From CBDDIP01 sp965279405 (lineage in GTDB: Bacteria > Actinomycetota > Acidimicrobiia > Acidimicrobiales > Ilumatobacteraceae), in NCBI GenBank assembly GCA_965279405.1, contig OZ257157.1:930001-994000 (forward strand): 64,000 nucleotides of DNA. The letters run 5' to 3'. The notes beneath the pieces are model-generated. The model searched no databases, was not told the DNA's origin, and worked only from the letters and a program-made list of their open reading frames with translations. Made by a program: the position numbers and the translations under genes. This document shows, one piece after another, positions 32,207-41,274 of the stretch; within the stretch, counting starts at the first letter, position 1, and the number at the start of each line of letters is the position of its first letter.

Positions 32207-33702
32207 GCCCGGCATCGCGCGGCCGTGACGTGTTGGAGGTCTTCCCCATCGACGCGATCGACGCGCCGCGGGTCGGGTCGGGGCCACCAGCGCCGACGCC
32301 TCCCACGAGCGGCCGACGTCGCATCGCGCCCGCGCTCATCGCCGCGGCGGTGATCGTCGGTGGGGTGGCGATCGCCACGAACGACGACGACCAGCCACGC
32401 GCCCAACCGTCGGCGACCACGTCGACGCCGACGACCACGGTGACGACGACACCGGCGCGCCTCGGTGTCCTGCTGCCCGCCGTTGCCGATCCGCCGCCCG
32501 GCTACGAGGTCGCATTCGCCCAACAGGCGTTCGGCACACCGGGGCCCGCCGGCATCAGCGAGCTGTGGGCCGGGCCGGGTGACAGCGCCATCAGCGGCGG
32601 TCGGTGGTTCCTCGTCGAGGCAATGGCGAACAGCGGTAGTCGCGAGTGGCTCAACGGCGACCGACGGGTGCTGATCGGCAACGAGCCCGGCGTCGTCAAC
32701 GCAGCTCGTCCGGACGACGGGCAGCCGCCGACGGTCAGCTTCGCTCCGGGCAACCAGTGGTACGTGACGATCACCGGCACGATCGGCGTCGACGCGATGG
32801 TCGATGTGCTTCGCGGGATCGACATGCTCGACGCCGACGACGACGGGCGCGCCGACGCGTTCTCCTTCACCAACGACGACTTCATGCGCGACCTCGTCCT
32901 GCGGTCACGCATCGGCGGCGACGACGGTGGCGGCAACGCCGTGTGGGGTGCTCGCGCCGACAGCGTGATCGCCTACTCCCCCGGGACCAGCGACGGATGG
33001 GTGACGATCACCAGCGGTCCGCCACCGAGCGACGCTCGGCGCAGCTTCAACGCGTTCTTCCTCGATCACACGGTGCAGCTGGCAAGCGGCGCGACGGCAT
33101 CCACCGGACGCATGATGCAGGCCGGCGAGGTGATGTCGTTCGAGGTCGCCGGCGTGGCCATCACCGTCGCCGGCAACAGCGACGACGGTGTGCTGCGCGC
33201 GTTCGCCGACCACGCACACATCGCCACACCGGACGAGTGGCGAGCCGCGCAACGCAGCGCGCACTACCCGGTCGGGCCCGACGGACCGCAGCTCGCGCCG
33301 ATCCACATCGCCGAGGGCGCCCTCGGCGAGCAGGCGTGGTCGATCGTCGCCTATGGGCCGGACACGGCGTCGTCCTACCAGTACTCGATCCACCTCGGCG
33401 ACCTCTATGGCGGCGGTGGGGCGATCTCCGGTGACGCAGCACGCAGTGGCATCGACGTGCAGGCGGTGTCGTCCGGGACGTTCGTGATCGCGCATGCACC
33501 GCGCACGAGCGGGGCGGGCGCCGTGCTGCGCATCACGATCGAGGGTGTCGCTGCGCCGATCGAGCTCGCGCTCGCGGACACCGACGCCGCGCTGCCGTGG
33601 CTGACCGCATCGGTGGCGTTCGGCGACATCGCATCGTGGACGGCCGAGATCGTCGCCGCCGACGCAACGGTCCTCGCCAGCACGACATCGAAGGTGGCGT
33701 GA
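32203..33702 (+). CDS. Array protein 3: paralogue
   Basis: A 499-aa paralogue overlapping array protein 2 by 4 bases (ATGA). N-terminal RGRDVLEVFPI, transmembrane helix at about 38-57, Thr-rich stalk, LPAVADPPPGYE, a calcium-loop-like DADDDGRADAF and C-terminal ALPWLTASVAFGDI...AADATVLA. The order of landmarks is the same as in proteins 1 and 2. No catalytic motif, cysteine pattern or known domain is apparent. Confidence 0.85.
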   Translation: MSPASRGRDVLEVFPIDAIDAPRVGSGPPAPTPPTSGRRRIAPALIAAAVIVGGVAIATNDDDQPRAQPSATTSTPTTTVTTTPARLGVLLPAVADPPPGYEVAFAQQAFGTPGPAGISELWAGPGDSAISGGRWFLVEAMANSGSREWLNGDRRVLIGNEPGVVNAARPDDGQPPTVSFAPGNQWYVTITGTIGVDAMVDVLRGIDMLDADDDGRADAFSFTNDDFMRDLVLRSRIGGDDGGGNAVWGARADSVIAYSPGTSDGWVTITSGPPPSDARRSFNAFFLDHTVQLASGATASTGRMMQAGEVMSFEVAGVAITVAGNSDDGVLRAFADHAHIATPDEWRAAQRSAHYPVGPDGPQLAPIHIAEGALGEQAWSIVAYGPDTASSYQYSIHLGDLYGGGGAISGDAARSGIDVQAVSSGTFVIAHAPRTSGAGAVLRITIEGVAAPIELALADTDAALPWLTASVAFGDIASWTAEIVAADATVLASTTSKVA

Positions 33703-35168
33703 TGCCCCAGCAACGCGGACGCGGCGAGATCCTCGAGGTGTTCTCGGTCAGCGAACCGCTGCAGCGCAACGCGCCGCCGCCGGCGTCACCACCTCCGAGC
33801 GCCGACCGTCGGCGTTGGGTCGGCCCGCTCGTCGTCGGCGCGCTGCTCGCGGCGACGATGATCGTGCTCGGCATCTCCGGCGACGACGGCAAGCAAGCGA
33901 CGCCGCCGACCACGCCCGTGACCGACGACTCGGACGGGCTGCCGCAGCAGTTCCGCACCGACCCACGGCTGCGACCGGTGATCGCCGAGCCGCCGACCGG
34001 GTACCACCTCGCCTACACGGGCGCCGCGACTGCCGTCGATCGCGCACCCGGCGTGACCGAGCTGTGGGACTTGAACCGCACGTTCGCCACCGATCCGGCG
34101 TGGCTGTTCGTCGTCGCCGCCCGCAACGACGGCGACCTGGAAGCCACCGGCGAGCAGCGCATCGATCTCGGCGCGCCGAACGGCGTCGCCGTGCTGCAAC
34201 CGCAACGCAACGGTGACGACCAGCTCGTCTTCCACGCGGTCAGCGATGCCGGTGAGCAGTTCCGGATCAGCATGGTGGCGCACGGCTGGGACCGCGCCGA
34301 GATGGTCGCGCTGGCAGCCGTCACGACCGTCACCGGCGCGCGAGGCGGCACCGCGATCGACTTCGGCGATTCGTCGTTCCCCGATGAGCAGACGCTCATC
34401 GGCCGCTTGACGGGTGAGCTCGGCGCCAACCCGTGGTCGATCGACGTGCAGCGCTACCTCGTGTTCGCCGACGATGCCGGCACGTTCGACCGCATCCGCA
34501 TCGTCAGCGGGCCGGCCCCCGACGAGAAGCGGGCGGCCATCCTGGACGCGCTGCTGCAGGACAGCGTCAGCATCGGCGACGGCACCGTCGCCCGCTTCGG
34601 CACGCCGTTCGGCGACGACCTCACCGTGCTGCGCTTCCAGCGCGACGGCATCACCATCACCGTCTCCGGTCGTGTGCCGATCGACGAGCTCGTCACCGTC
34701 GCAGGAAGCGCTCGCGTGGCTGACGACGGCGAGCTGGAGGCACTCGACGACACCGTGCCGGACCCGCAGATCACCCACGGGGTGATGGTCGACAGCGGGC
34801 TGATGCCGAGCGGCGAGACGTGGCAGGTGGAGGTCTCGCCGCTCGATGTCACGACCGCGAGCGTCAACGTCAGCGACGCGGTGTCCGGCCCAGTGCGCGT
34901 CATCCCGGTGACCAGCCCCGGGATCTCGGTGATCGCAACCGCGGACGCGACCTTCGTCATCGCCTTCGTCCCGCTCGGGATCAGCAACGCGCAGCTGACC
35001 ATCACCTCCGCGTCCGGGGTGGAAACCTCGACGGTGCTGATCGCGGGATCGGACGGGTTGAGCTCGCCGTGGGCGATCGCTGGTGGAGCGTTCACCGACC
35101 TCGGTCCGTGGAGTGCGACACTGTCGGCACCCGACGGCTCGGTGCTGGCCAGCACCGGCGGTGGGTGA
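33702..35168 (+). CDS. Array protein 4: paralogue lacking the calcium-like loop
   Basis: A 488-aa paralogue whose ATG shares one base with the preceding stop. N-terminal RGRGEILEVFSVSE, transmembrane helix at about 36-55, RPVIAEPPTGYH and C-terminal LSSPWAIAGGAFTDL...APDGSVLA are kept, but the DxDxDGxxD loop is replaced by a Gly/Thr-rich stretch (GARGGTAIDFGDSSF). This is the first member to lose the loop, which suggests the paralogues have specialised. Confidence 0.83.
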   Translation: MPQQRGRGEILEVFSVSEPLQRNAPPPASPPPSADRRRWVGPLVVGALLAATMIVLGISGDDGKQATPPTTPVTDDSDGLPQQFRTDPRLRPVIAEPPTGYHLAYTGAATAVDRAPGVTELWDLNRTFATDPAWLFVVAARNDGDLEATGEQRIDLGAPNGVAVLQPQRNGDDQLVFHAVSDAGEQFRISMVAHGWDRAEMVALAAVTTVTGARGGTAIDFGDSSFPDEQTLIGRLTGELGANPWSIDVQRYLVFADDAGTFDRIRIVSGPAPDEKRAAILDALLQDSVSIGDGTVARFGTPFGDDLTVLRFQRDGITITVSGRVPIDELVTVAGSARVADDGELEALDDTVPDPQITHGVMVDSGLMPSGETWQVEVSPLDVTTASVNVSDAVSGPVRVIPVTSPGISVIATADATFVIAFVPLGISNAQLTITSASGVETSTVLIAGSDGLSSPWAIAGGAFTDLGPWSATLSAPDGSVLASTGGG

Positions 35169-35213
35169 ACACTGGCGGCAGCGGCGAACGATGACGATCC
35201 GGGGGCGGGCGAC

Positions 35214-36746
35214 ATGACAGCACATGACGACTTCGGGGTGATCGACCCGGACGAGGTCGGCAGCAGCGCGGACAGCGGCGCGCCGCGCTCGCCGCGTCGA
35301 CGGTGGGTCCTGCCAACCGCGCTGGTCGGTGTGCTCGCCGTCGGTGGTGTCGGCGGGTGGTTGATCACCCGCGGCTCCGGCGGCTCCGACACCGACTCGT
35401 CGGCGCCGGGTTCCCCGCCGAAGTCGGGCGACGGCGTCGAGTTCGACGGAGGCGCGCAGGACGGCGACGGCGCGACATCGCCCGCGCCCCACTGGATCAT
35501 CGGCGCACTGCCCGACGACCTCGCCGTGTTCCAGGCCTTCGATGCCAGTTCGCAGGGTGACGACGGCTTCGAACCGTCGGCACCGACCGTGTCGGCGGTG
35601 CTGCTCGCCGAACCCGGAGCGACCGCATCGACCGGCGGCACCGTGATGATCTCGGTCACCGAGTACGACGACACGTTCCTCAGCGAGGAGACGGGGGCCG
35701 ACTCGATCGTCATCGACGGCACGTCGTGGTACGTCTACGACGACGGCGAGGCAGACGGCATGCAGAACGTCACGTTCCCCATCGACGAGCGATGGAACGT
35801 CGACCTGACGACTCGCCATCGCGGTCGCGCCGAACTGGCGGCGATCGCCAACAGCATCGACATCGACGACGACGGCACGATCGTCTTCCGCGACGGTGCG
35901 TTGATCGAGGGCTACGAGGAGGTCGTCGACGGCGACGCGCTGATGGCGATGAGCCTCAGCGGCGGCGCGGACAGCAGCACGGTCGCCTACACCACGCCCG
36001 ATGGCGACTTCAGCCAGAACCTGAGCCTGACGGTCACACCCATGCCCCCGACCGACTTCGCGCCGATGTTCCGGCTCTTCGTCGACGACCTCGTCGAGCT
36101 CACGGTCCACGACCTGCCGGCGATCGGCGGCGCCAACGACGACATGCTCGGCGGCGAGGCGGTGATCGTGTGGCAGGAGGACGGCAACCTGGTCGTGCTC
36201 ACCGGGTCGTACGACGTCGATGAGCTGCTGCCGATCGCCGAGTCCGTGCGCGAGGCCACCGACGAGGAGTGGGACGAAGCCCTGAGCGCGTTCGACCCCG
36301 GCGTCTTCGAGCCCGGCTTCGGGATCGACGACAGCAACTTCGTCGTCGGCGCCGGCGACGTCGGCGACCGGCGCACCTGGATCGTCGAGGCCTCGTTCGA
36401 CGACGGTTTCCAGGCGTGCGCCAACACCGACAACTACTCCTCGTGCATGACCACCTCGGACACCGACGTCGACGCGACGAACCCGATCCTGCAGATCGTC
36501 TCGGGGAGCGACGACGGCTCGATCGGCACGCTCATCGCCGTGGTCGACCGATCGATCATCGGTGCCGTGCTGCGGATCACGCCGGCCGGCGGCGACCCGA
36601 TCCTGGTCCCGCTCCACGAGGTGGACGCGACGTTCCCAGGACCGGCCGCGGCGGGCGCCTACCTGATCGACGACGGCGGGACGGCCGAGCTGCTGGACGC
36701 CGCCGGCACGGTGCTCGCCACGTTGGACCTCACCGCGGTGGGTTGA
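35214..36746 (+). CDS. Array protein 5: most divergent paralogue
   Basis: A 510-aa protein 45 bases after array protein 4. Topology is the same (short cytoplasmic N-terminus, helix at about 30-50, Ser/Gly-rich acidic stalk, large outer domain) but the EILEVF motif is replaced by DDFGVIDPDEVG. A shortened IDIDDDGTIVF recalls the calcium-like loop and the C-terminal AAGTVLATLDL recalls the family end. The ectodomain is strongly acidic. It contains two cysteines (QACANTDNYSSCM) absent from the other members. Its 3' end overlaps maf by 17 bases on the other strand. Confidence 0.8.
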   Translation: MTAHDDFGVIDPDEVGSSADSGAPRSPRRRWVLPTALVGVLAVGGVGGWLITRGSGGSDTDSSAPGSPPKSGDGVEFDGGAQDGDGATSPAPHWIIGALPDDLAVFQAFDASSQGDDGFEPSAPTVSAVLLAEPGATASTGGTVMISVTEYDDTFLSEETGADSIVIDGTSWYVYDDGEADGMQNVTFPIDERWNVDLTTRHRGRAELAAIANSIDIDDDGTIVFRDGALIEGYEEVVDGDALMAMSLSGGADSSTVAYTTPDGDFSQNLSLTVTPMPPTDFAPMFRLFVDDLVELTVHDLPAIGGANDDMLGGEAVIVWQEDGNLVVLTGSYDVDELLPIAESVREATDEEWDEALSAFDPGVFEPGFGIDDSNFVVGAGDVGDRRTWIVEASFDDGFQACANTDNYSSCMTTSDTDVDATNPILQIVSGSDDGSIGTLIAVVDRSIIGAVLRITPAGGDPILVPLHEVDATFPGPAAAGAYLIDDGGTAELLDAAGTVLATLDLTAVG

Positions 36747-37320
36747 CGAGCGGCACGCCGAGCTCGGCCGCCAGTCGCACGAGGGAGTGCAGCGGCAGAC
36801 CGATGACGTTGCTGACGCTGCCGCGGATCCGCTGCACGAACACGCCACCCGAGCCCTGCACCGCATAGGCCCCCGCCTTGTCCAACGGTTCGCCGGTGGC
36901 GACGTACCAGTCGATCGAAGCGGGGGTCAGCGGCGTGAAGGTGACGAGGGTGGTGACGACGTCGCTGCGCACGTCGTCGCCGATGCGCACCGCGAGCCCG
37001 GTGTGCACGCGGTGGGTGCGCGCCGACAGGGCGCGCAGCATCCGGCGCGCATCGGACTCGTCGGTCGGCTTGCCGAGGATCTCGCCACCGAGGTCGACCG
37101 TCGTGTCGGCTGCGATGACCAGCGCGTCGGCACCGGCATCGATCGTGCGTGACTTCTCCTCGGCGAGCCGGCGCACGTACGGCACCGGCTCCTCGCCTGG
37201 GCGCACCGACTCGTCGATGTCCGCGGCGCGCACCTCGAACTCGAGACCGAGCTGATCGAGCAGGTCGCGCCGGCGCGGCGACGCGCTGGCCAACACGATC
37301 CGTCGGTGGTGATCCGTCAC
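36730..37320 (-). CDS. maf: Maf-like nucleotide pyrophosphatase
   Basis: A 196-aa house-cleaning enzyme hydrolysing non-canonical or modified nucleoside triphosphates to monophosphates; Maf proteins also affect septum formation. The signature SASPRRRDLL, the acidic AADTTVDL and EILGKPTDESDA and the C-terminal SNVIGLPL are all present and length is normal. GTG start at 37320. It is the last gene of the block that runs leftwards from nnr, 4 bases after dus. Confidence 0.93.
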   Translation of the reverse strand: MTDHHRRIVLASASPRRRDLLDQLGLEFEVRAADIDESVRPGEEPVPYVRRLAEEKSRTIDAGADALVIAADTTVDLGGEILGKPTDESDARRMLRALSARTHRVHTGLAVRIGDDVRSDVVTTLVTFTPLTPASIDWYVATGEPLDKAGAYAVQGSGGVFVQRIRGSVSNVIGLPLHSLVRLAAELGVPLVNPPR

Positions 37321-37324
37321 GCGC

Positions 37325-38476
37325 TCAGCCGCCGGACAGCGCCATCACGTGCGCGTCGTCGGGCGGGGTGATGTCGTCGAGATCGTCGAGGTAGCCGTTC
37401 GGCAGCGCGACGCGGATCGGCCCGTTGGTGTGGCCACGGCGGATGCGCTCGCCGCCGTCGACGATCACGGTGGCCGGGTCGAGCTCGGCGATCAGGTCGT
37501 CCAGCTCCGCCAACGACGACACCATGGCGAAGCGGCGGCGGACCTCACCGCCGACCGGGTATCCCGTGAGGTACCACGATGCGTGCTTGCGGAAGTCGCG
37601 CATCGCCAACGACTCGCTCGTGGCCCCGTTGGCACCGACCTCGCCGGCGCGGTGCTCGCAGAGCAGCCGGGCGTGCTGGGCCATGATCTCGCACGCCTCA
37701 CCGAGGAGCGGCGACGCAGCCACTGGCCGACCCGCGAGTGCATCGACGAGGTTGGCGAACAGCCACGGTCGGCCGAGGCAGCCGCGCCCGACGACGACGC
37801 CGTCGCATCCGGTCTCGCGCATCATCGCCACCGCGTCGGACGCTTCCCAGATGTCGCCGTTGCCGAGCACCGGGATCTCCGGCACGGCCTGCTTCAGCTC
37901 GCCGATCGCGTGCCAGTCGGCGACGCCCGCGTAGTGCTGCTGCGCGGTTCGGGCGTGCAGCGCGATCGCGGCGACGCCCTCTTCGGCGGCGATGCGACCC
38001 GTGTGGATGAAGGTGAGCAGGGAGTCGTCGATGCCCTTGCGGAACTTGGCCGTGACAGGGATGCCGTAGGGCGCTGCGGCGCCGACAGCGGCGCGCAGGA
38101 TGGCGCGCAGGAGCTTGGGCTTCACCGGGACGGCCGCACCGCCGCCTTTGCGGGTGACCTTCGCCGCCGGGCAGCCGAAGTTGAGATCGATGTGGTCGAC
38201 GTGCCCGGCCTCGCCGAGCCGGCGAACTGCTTCGCCGAGCACGACCGGATCACTGCCGTAGAGCTGCAGGCTGCGCGGCGACTCGTCCGGCGCGAACGAG
38301 ATCATCCGCAGCGTCTTGGCGTTGCCGTGGAGCAGCGCGTGGGCCATCACCATCTCGTTGACGTAGACGAGCCCGGGAGCGAACTGCCGGCACAGCACCC
38401 GAAACGGCGCGTTCGTCACCCCTGCCATCGGCGCCAGCACCACCGGCGCGACAGGTTCGATCGGCCCGATTCGCAT
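37325..38476 (-). CDS. dus: tRNA-dihydrouridine synthase
   Basis: A 383-aa FMN enzyme that reduces specific uridines in tRNA to dihydrouridine with NADPH. The N-terminal APMAGVTNAPFR, the catalytic cysteine in NFGCPAAKV, HARTAQQHYAG, the FMN-phosphate segments GNGDIW and VGRGCLGRPW and the helical C-terminal tRNA-binding domain are intact. It resembles the DusB branch. It follows tsaD by 21 bases and belongs with the tRNA-modification genes of the block. Confidence 0.95.
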   Translation of the reverse strand: MRIGPIEPVAPVVLAPMAGVTNAPFRVLCRQFAPGLVYVNEMVMAHALLHGNAKTLRMISFAPDESPRSLQLYGSDPVVLGEAVRRLGEAGHVDHIDLNFGCPAAKVTRKGGGAAVPVKPKLLRAILRAAVGAAAPYGIPVTAKFRKGIDDSLLTFIHTGRIAAEEGVAAIALHARTAQQHYAGVADWHAIGELKQAVPEIPVLGNGDIWEASDAVAMMRETGCDGVVVGRGCLGRPWLFANLVDALAGRPVAASPLLGEACEIMAQHARLLCEHRAGEVGANGATSESLAMRDFRKHASWYLTGYPVGGEVRRRFAMVSSLAELDDLIAELDPATVIVDGGERIRRGHTNGPIRVALPNGYLDDLDDITPPDDAHVMALSGG

Positions 38477-38497
38477 CCCCGAAACGGTACCGGGGTG

Positions 38498-39538
38498 CTA
38501 GCTGAACTGCAGTCTGAGGTTGGGGTAGGCGCCGGTGTCGAGGCGGGTGGGACCGTCGGAGCGGAGGCGGTACCAGCCGGCGGCGGCGATCATCGCCGCG
38601 TTGTCGGTGCACATCACCTTGCTCGGCAGGAAGCCGTGCAGACCGTCCTCGTCGCAGGCCTGCACGAACCGCTCGCGCAGCAGCGAGTTGGCGGCCACGC
38701 CGCCACCGAGCACGAGGCCCTTGGCGCCGACCGACGCTGCAGCGCGCCGGGCCTTGGCGACGAGCACGTCGACCACGGCCGTCTGGAACGACGCGGCGAC
38801 GTCGGCGGCGGACACGTCGCCGTGCTTGCGCACGTAGTTGACGACCGAGGTCTTCAAGCCGCTGAAGCTGAAGTCGAGACCGTCGTTGAGCATCGCTCGC
38901 GGGAAGTCGATCGCGGTGGGATCGCCGTGACGAGCCTCGGCGTCGATGGCCGGGCCGCCCGGGTAATCGAGGCCGAGGAAGCGGGCGACCTTGTCGAACG
39001 CCTCACCCGCGGCGTCGTCGATCGTCTGGCCGAGCAAGCCGTAGTCGCCGTGCCCGCGCATCTCGATCAGCATCGTGTGCCCACCGGACACCAGCAGCAC
39101 GACGAGCGGGAACTCCAACGTCGGGTCTTCGAGGAACGCCGAGTAGAGGTGCGCCTCGTGGTGGTTGACCCCGATGAACGGCACGTCCCAGCACAGCGCC
39201 AGCGCCTTCGCCGCCGACACGCCGACGAGCAGCGCGCCGATCAGACCGGGCCCGACGGTGCACGCCACGGCGTCGATCCGCTCGGGGCCGACACCTGCCT
39301 CGACGATGGCTCGGGCGACGACCGGGTTGAGCAGATCGAGGTGGGCTCGACTGGCGATCTCCGGGACGACCCCGCCGTACTGCGCGTGGAGGTCGACCTG
39401 CGAGCTGACGACGCTGGAGATCACGTCGCCGCCGCCCATCACGAGCGCCGCCGCGGTCTCGTCGCAGCTCGTCTCGATGCCGAGCACCAACGTCGACTCG
39501 TTCACCTTCACGTCCGCACTCGTCTGACTGCTGCTCAT
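38498..39538 (-). CDS. tsaD: tRNA N6-threonylcarbamoyladenosine transferase TsaD
   Basis: A 346-aa catalytic subunit of the TsaBDE complex that installs t6A at position 37 of ANN-decoding tRNAs. The ASKHA-fold motifs are clear: GIETSCDETAAA, the metal-binding GVNHHEAHLYSAF, LVSGGHTML and GGGVAANSLLR. A 12-residue leader precedes TLVLGIETSCDE. ATG at 39538 overlaps the rimI stop by 4 bases. All three complex partners are in this block, so the t6A machinery (except the TsaC/Sua5 step) is complete here. Confidence 0.97.
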   Translation of the reverse strand: MSSSQTSADVKVNESTLVLGIETSCDETAAALVMGGGDVISSVVSSQVDLHAQYGGVVPEIASRAHLDLLNPVVARAIVEAGVGPERIDAVACTVGPGLIGALLVGVSAAKALALCWDVPFIGVNHHEAHLYSAFLEDPTLEFPLVVLLVSGGHTMLIEMRGHGDYGLLGQTIDDAAGEAFDKVARFLGLDYPGGPAIDAEARHGDPTAIDFPRAMLNDGLDFSFSGLKTSVVNYVRKHGDVSAADVAASFQTAVVDVLVAKARRAAASVGAKGLVLGGGVAANSLLRERFVQACDEDGLHGFLPSKVMCTDNAAMIAAAGWYRLRSDGPTRLDTGAYPNLRLQFS

Positions 39539-40083
39539 CTGACCGCTTCCGGGCACAGCTCGACGAGTCGATCGATGTACGCCGGCTCGGCGATGTCGTG
39601 GCACCACATGACGATCGCATCCTCGACGTTCTCGTAGTACTTCTGGCGGATGCCGGCCGGCACGAAGCCGAACTGGCGGTACAGCGCTTGCGCGCCGGTG
39701 TTGCTGACGCGCACCTCGAGCGTCATCGCCACCGCTTGGCGGTCGATGGCTGCATACGCCAGCTCGGCCATCAACCGCGTGGCGACGCCGGTGCGTCGGT
39801 GCTCGGGGGCGACCGCGATGTTGCTGACGTGGGCGTCGTCGATGACGTACATCAGCCCGGCGTAGCCGACGACGTCCGGCCCGCGGCGAGCCACCAGGTA
39901 GGTGCGTTGCCCCTGGCGCGCCATCTCCAGCTCGCTGACGAACACCGATTGCGTCCACGGCCGGGGATAGGCACTCGACTCGATGGGCATCATCAACGGC
40001 AGGTGCCGCTTGCGCATCGGCTCGACGATGATCGGCGAACCGGGCGCCCCGCCACGGTTGAGCAGACGCGACAGCACGCTCAT
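39535..40083 (-). CDS. rimI: RimI-like ribosomal-protein S18 N-acetyltransferase
   Basis: A 182-aa GNAT acetyltransferase, classically acetylating the alanine N-terminus of ribosomal protein S18. The acetyl-CoA loop (APEHRRTGVATRL), SNIAV before it and YRQFGFVPAG near the end are typical. About 20 N-terminal residues precede the usual start of the fold. It sits between tsaB and tsaD with 4-base overlaps on both sides, the gene order common in actinobacteria and Firmicutes. Confidence 0.93.
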   Translation of the reverse strand: MSVLSRLLNRGGAPGSPIIVEPMRKRHLPLMMPIESSAYPRPWTQSVFVSELEMARQGQRTYLVARRGPDVVGYAGLMYVIDDAHVSNIAVAPEHRRTGVATRLMAELAYAAIDRQAVAMTLEVRVSNTGAQALYRQFGFVPAGIRQKYYENVEDAIVMWCHDIAEPAYIDRLVELCPEAVR

Positions 40084-40781
40084 CGCGCTTGCTCCCGAAC
40101 GCTCCAGTTGATCTGTGCGTCGGGCGCGCGCAGGTACATCGGCTGCAGGTCCCACGGGTTCACCCAGTCCTCGCGCAGCGCCTTCGCGTGTGCGAGCTGC
40201 ACGAGCGGCGCAGCGGACGGGTGGGACATGAACTGCTCGGCCACGTCGCAGTGCACCTCGGCGAGGATCTCTTCGCGGTAGCGCAGCGCACCGTCGCCGA
40301 CGAGCACGACGTCGTGGCCGGTGGCGATGATCTCGGCGACGAGGTCGTCGACCGAGCCGACTGCGGGCTCCGAGACACGCTGCACGCCGCCCTGCACCGG
40401 CCGGTAGAACGCGTAGAACAGCTCGCCCTTGCGCGCGTCGATCACGGCTGCCACGGCGCGACCGCTGTGGCGCATGGGGAAGGCCAACAGGTCGAGCGAG
40501 CTGATCCCGATCATCGGCAGCCGCAACGCCTGGGCCATCGCCTTGCCGGCCGCGAGGCCGACGCGCATGCCGGTGAACAGCCCGGGCCCGATGTCCACGG
40601 CGATGGCGCCGAGCTCGCTCAGCTCGACGTCGGCCTGCGTGCACACGAACTCGATCGCCGGTGCCAGCGTCTCGGCGTGACGGCGGCCGCGACACACCTC
40701 GAACAGCCCGAGCACGCCTTCGTGCCCGCCGATGGCGACGCTGACCTGTTGGGTGGCGGTCTCGATGCCGAGGATCAGCAC
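40080..40781 (-). CDS. tsaB: t6A biosynthesis protein TsaB
   Basis: A 233-aa ASKHA-fold protein that dimerises with TsaD and is needed for t6A synthesis. LILGIETATQQVSVAI opens the fold and GPGLFTGMRVGLAAGKAMA is the TsaB signature. I start at GTG 40781, which puts the fold at the N-terminus and overlaps tsaE by 7 bases; ATG 40799 is an alternative. Confidence 0.95.
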   Translation of the reverse strand: MLILGIETATQQVSVAIGGHEGVLGLFEVCRGRRHAETLAPAIEFVCTQADVELSELGAIAVDIGPGLFTGMRVGLAAGKAMAQALRLPMIGISSLDLLAFPMRHSGRAVAAVIDARKGELFYAFYRPVQGGVQRVSEPAVGSVDDLVAEIIATGHDVVLVGDGALRYREEILAEVHCDVAEQFMSHPSAAPLVQLAHAKALREDWVNPWDLQPMYLRAPDAQINWSVREQAR

Positions 40782-41260
40782 GGCGCGACTCCGGCCCATG
40801 CCGCTTCGAGACGTTCCCAGCGCGCCGCCCACGATCGGCCGCTGGCCGTGATCGAGATGGCGCGAGCGTCCTCGTCCTCGTCCACCGGATCGAGGCGGAC
40901 CAGTGCGTGGTCGCCGAACGACGAGGCGATCACGTCGCCCCACTCGACGAGCACGATGCCGCCGTACTCGAGCAGCTCCGACAGCGCGAGGTCGGCAACC
41001 TCGTGGTGCGTGCTGAGCCGGTAGATGTCGGCGTGGTGCAGCGTGATGCGACCGGCCGGGTAGCTGTGGACCAACGTGAACGTCGGCGACGTGATCGGTT
41101 CGGCGACGCCGAGCGCGCGCCCGAAGCCCTGCGCGAACGCCGTCTTGCCGGCACCCATCTCGCCGGCGAGCACGACGAGGTCACCGGAACGCGACACGTC
41201 GGCCAGGGCGGCGGCAAACGCGTGCGTGTGGGCGAGAGAGGTGGATCGCACGTGCAACAT
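40775..41260 (-). CDS. tsaE: t6A biosynthesis ATPase TsaE
   Basis: A 161-aa P-loop ATPase that recycles the TsaB-TsaD complex. Walker A GEMGAGKTAFAQG, SPTFTLVHSY and the YRL...VEWGD segment (Walker B region) are those of TsaE. ATG start at 41260, 14 bases after the alr stop; a longer frame running into alr is open but would add unrelated residues. The C-terminal 15 residues carry extra tryptophans (WAARWERLEAAW). Confidence 0.94.
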   Translation of the reverse strand: MLHVRSTSLAHTHAFAAALADVSRSGDLVVLAGEMGAGKTAFAQGFGRALGVAEPITSPTFTLVHSYPAGRITLHHADIYRLSTHHEVADLALSELLEYGGIVLVEWGDVIASSFGDHALVRLDPVDEDEDARAISITASGRSWAARWERLEAAWAGVAPC

Positions 41261-41274
41261 GGACGCATCCGATG

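Noticed and set aside
29018..36866. Two minus-strand open frames of over 1000 codons opposite the paralogue array
   Set aside because: Their composition (Arg, Val, Asp, His, Gly) mirrors the third-position bias of the plus-strand genes, which show membrane anchors and conserved motifs; no domain is visible on the minus strand.
37349..39637. A 762-codon plus-strand open frame
   Set aside because: Antisense to dus and tsaD, both of which have complete catalytic motifs.
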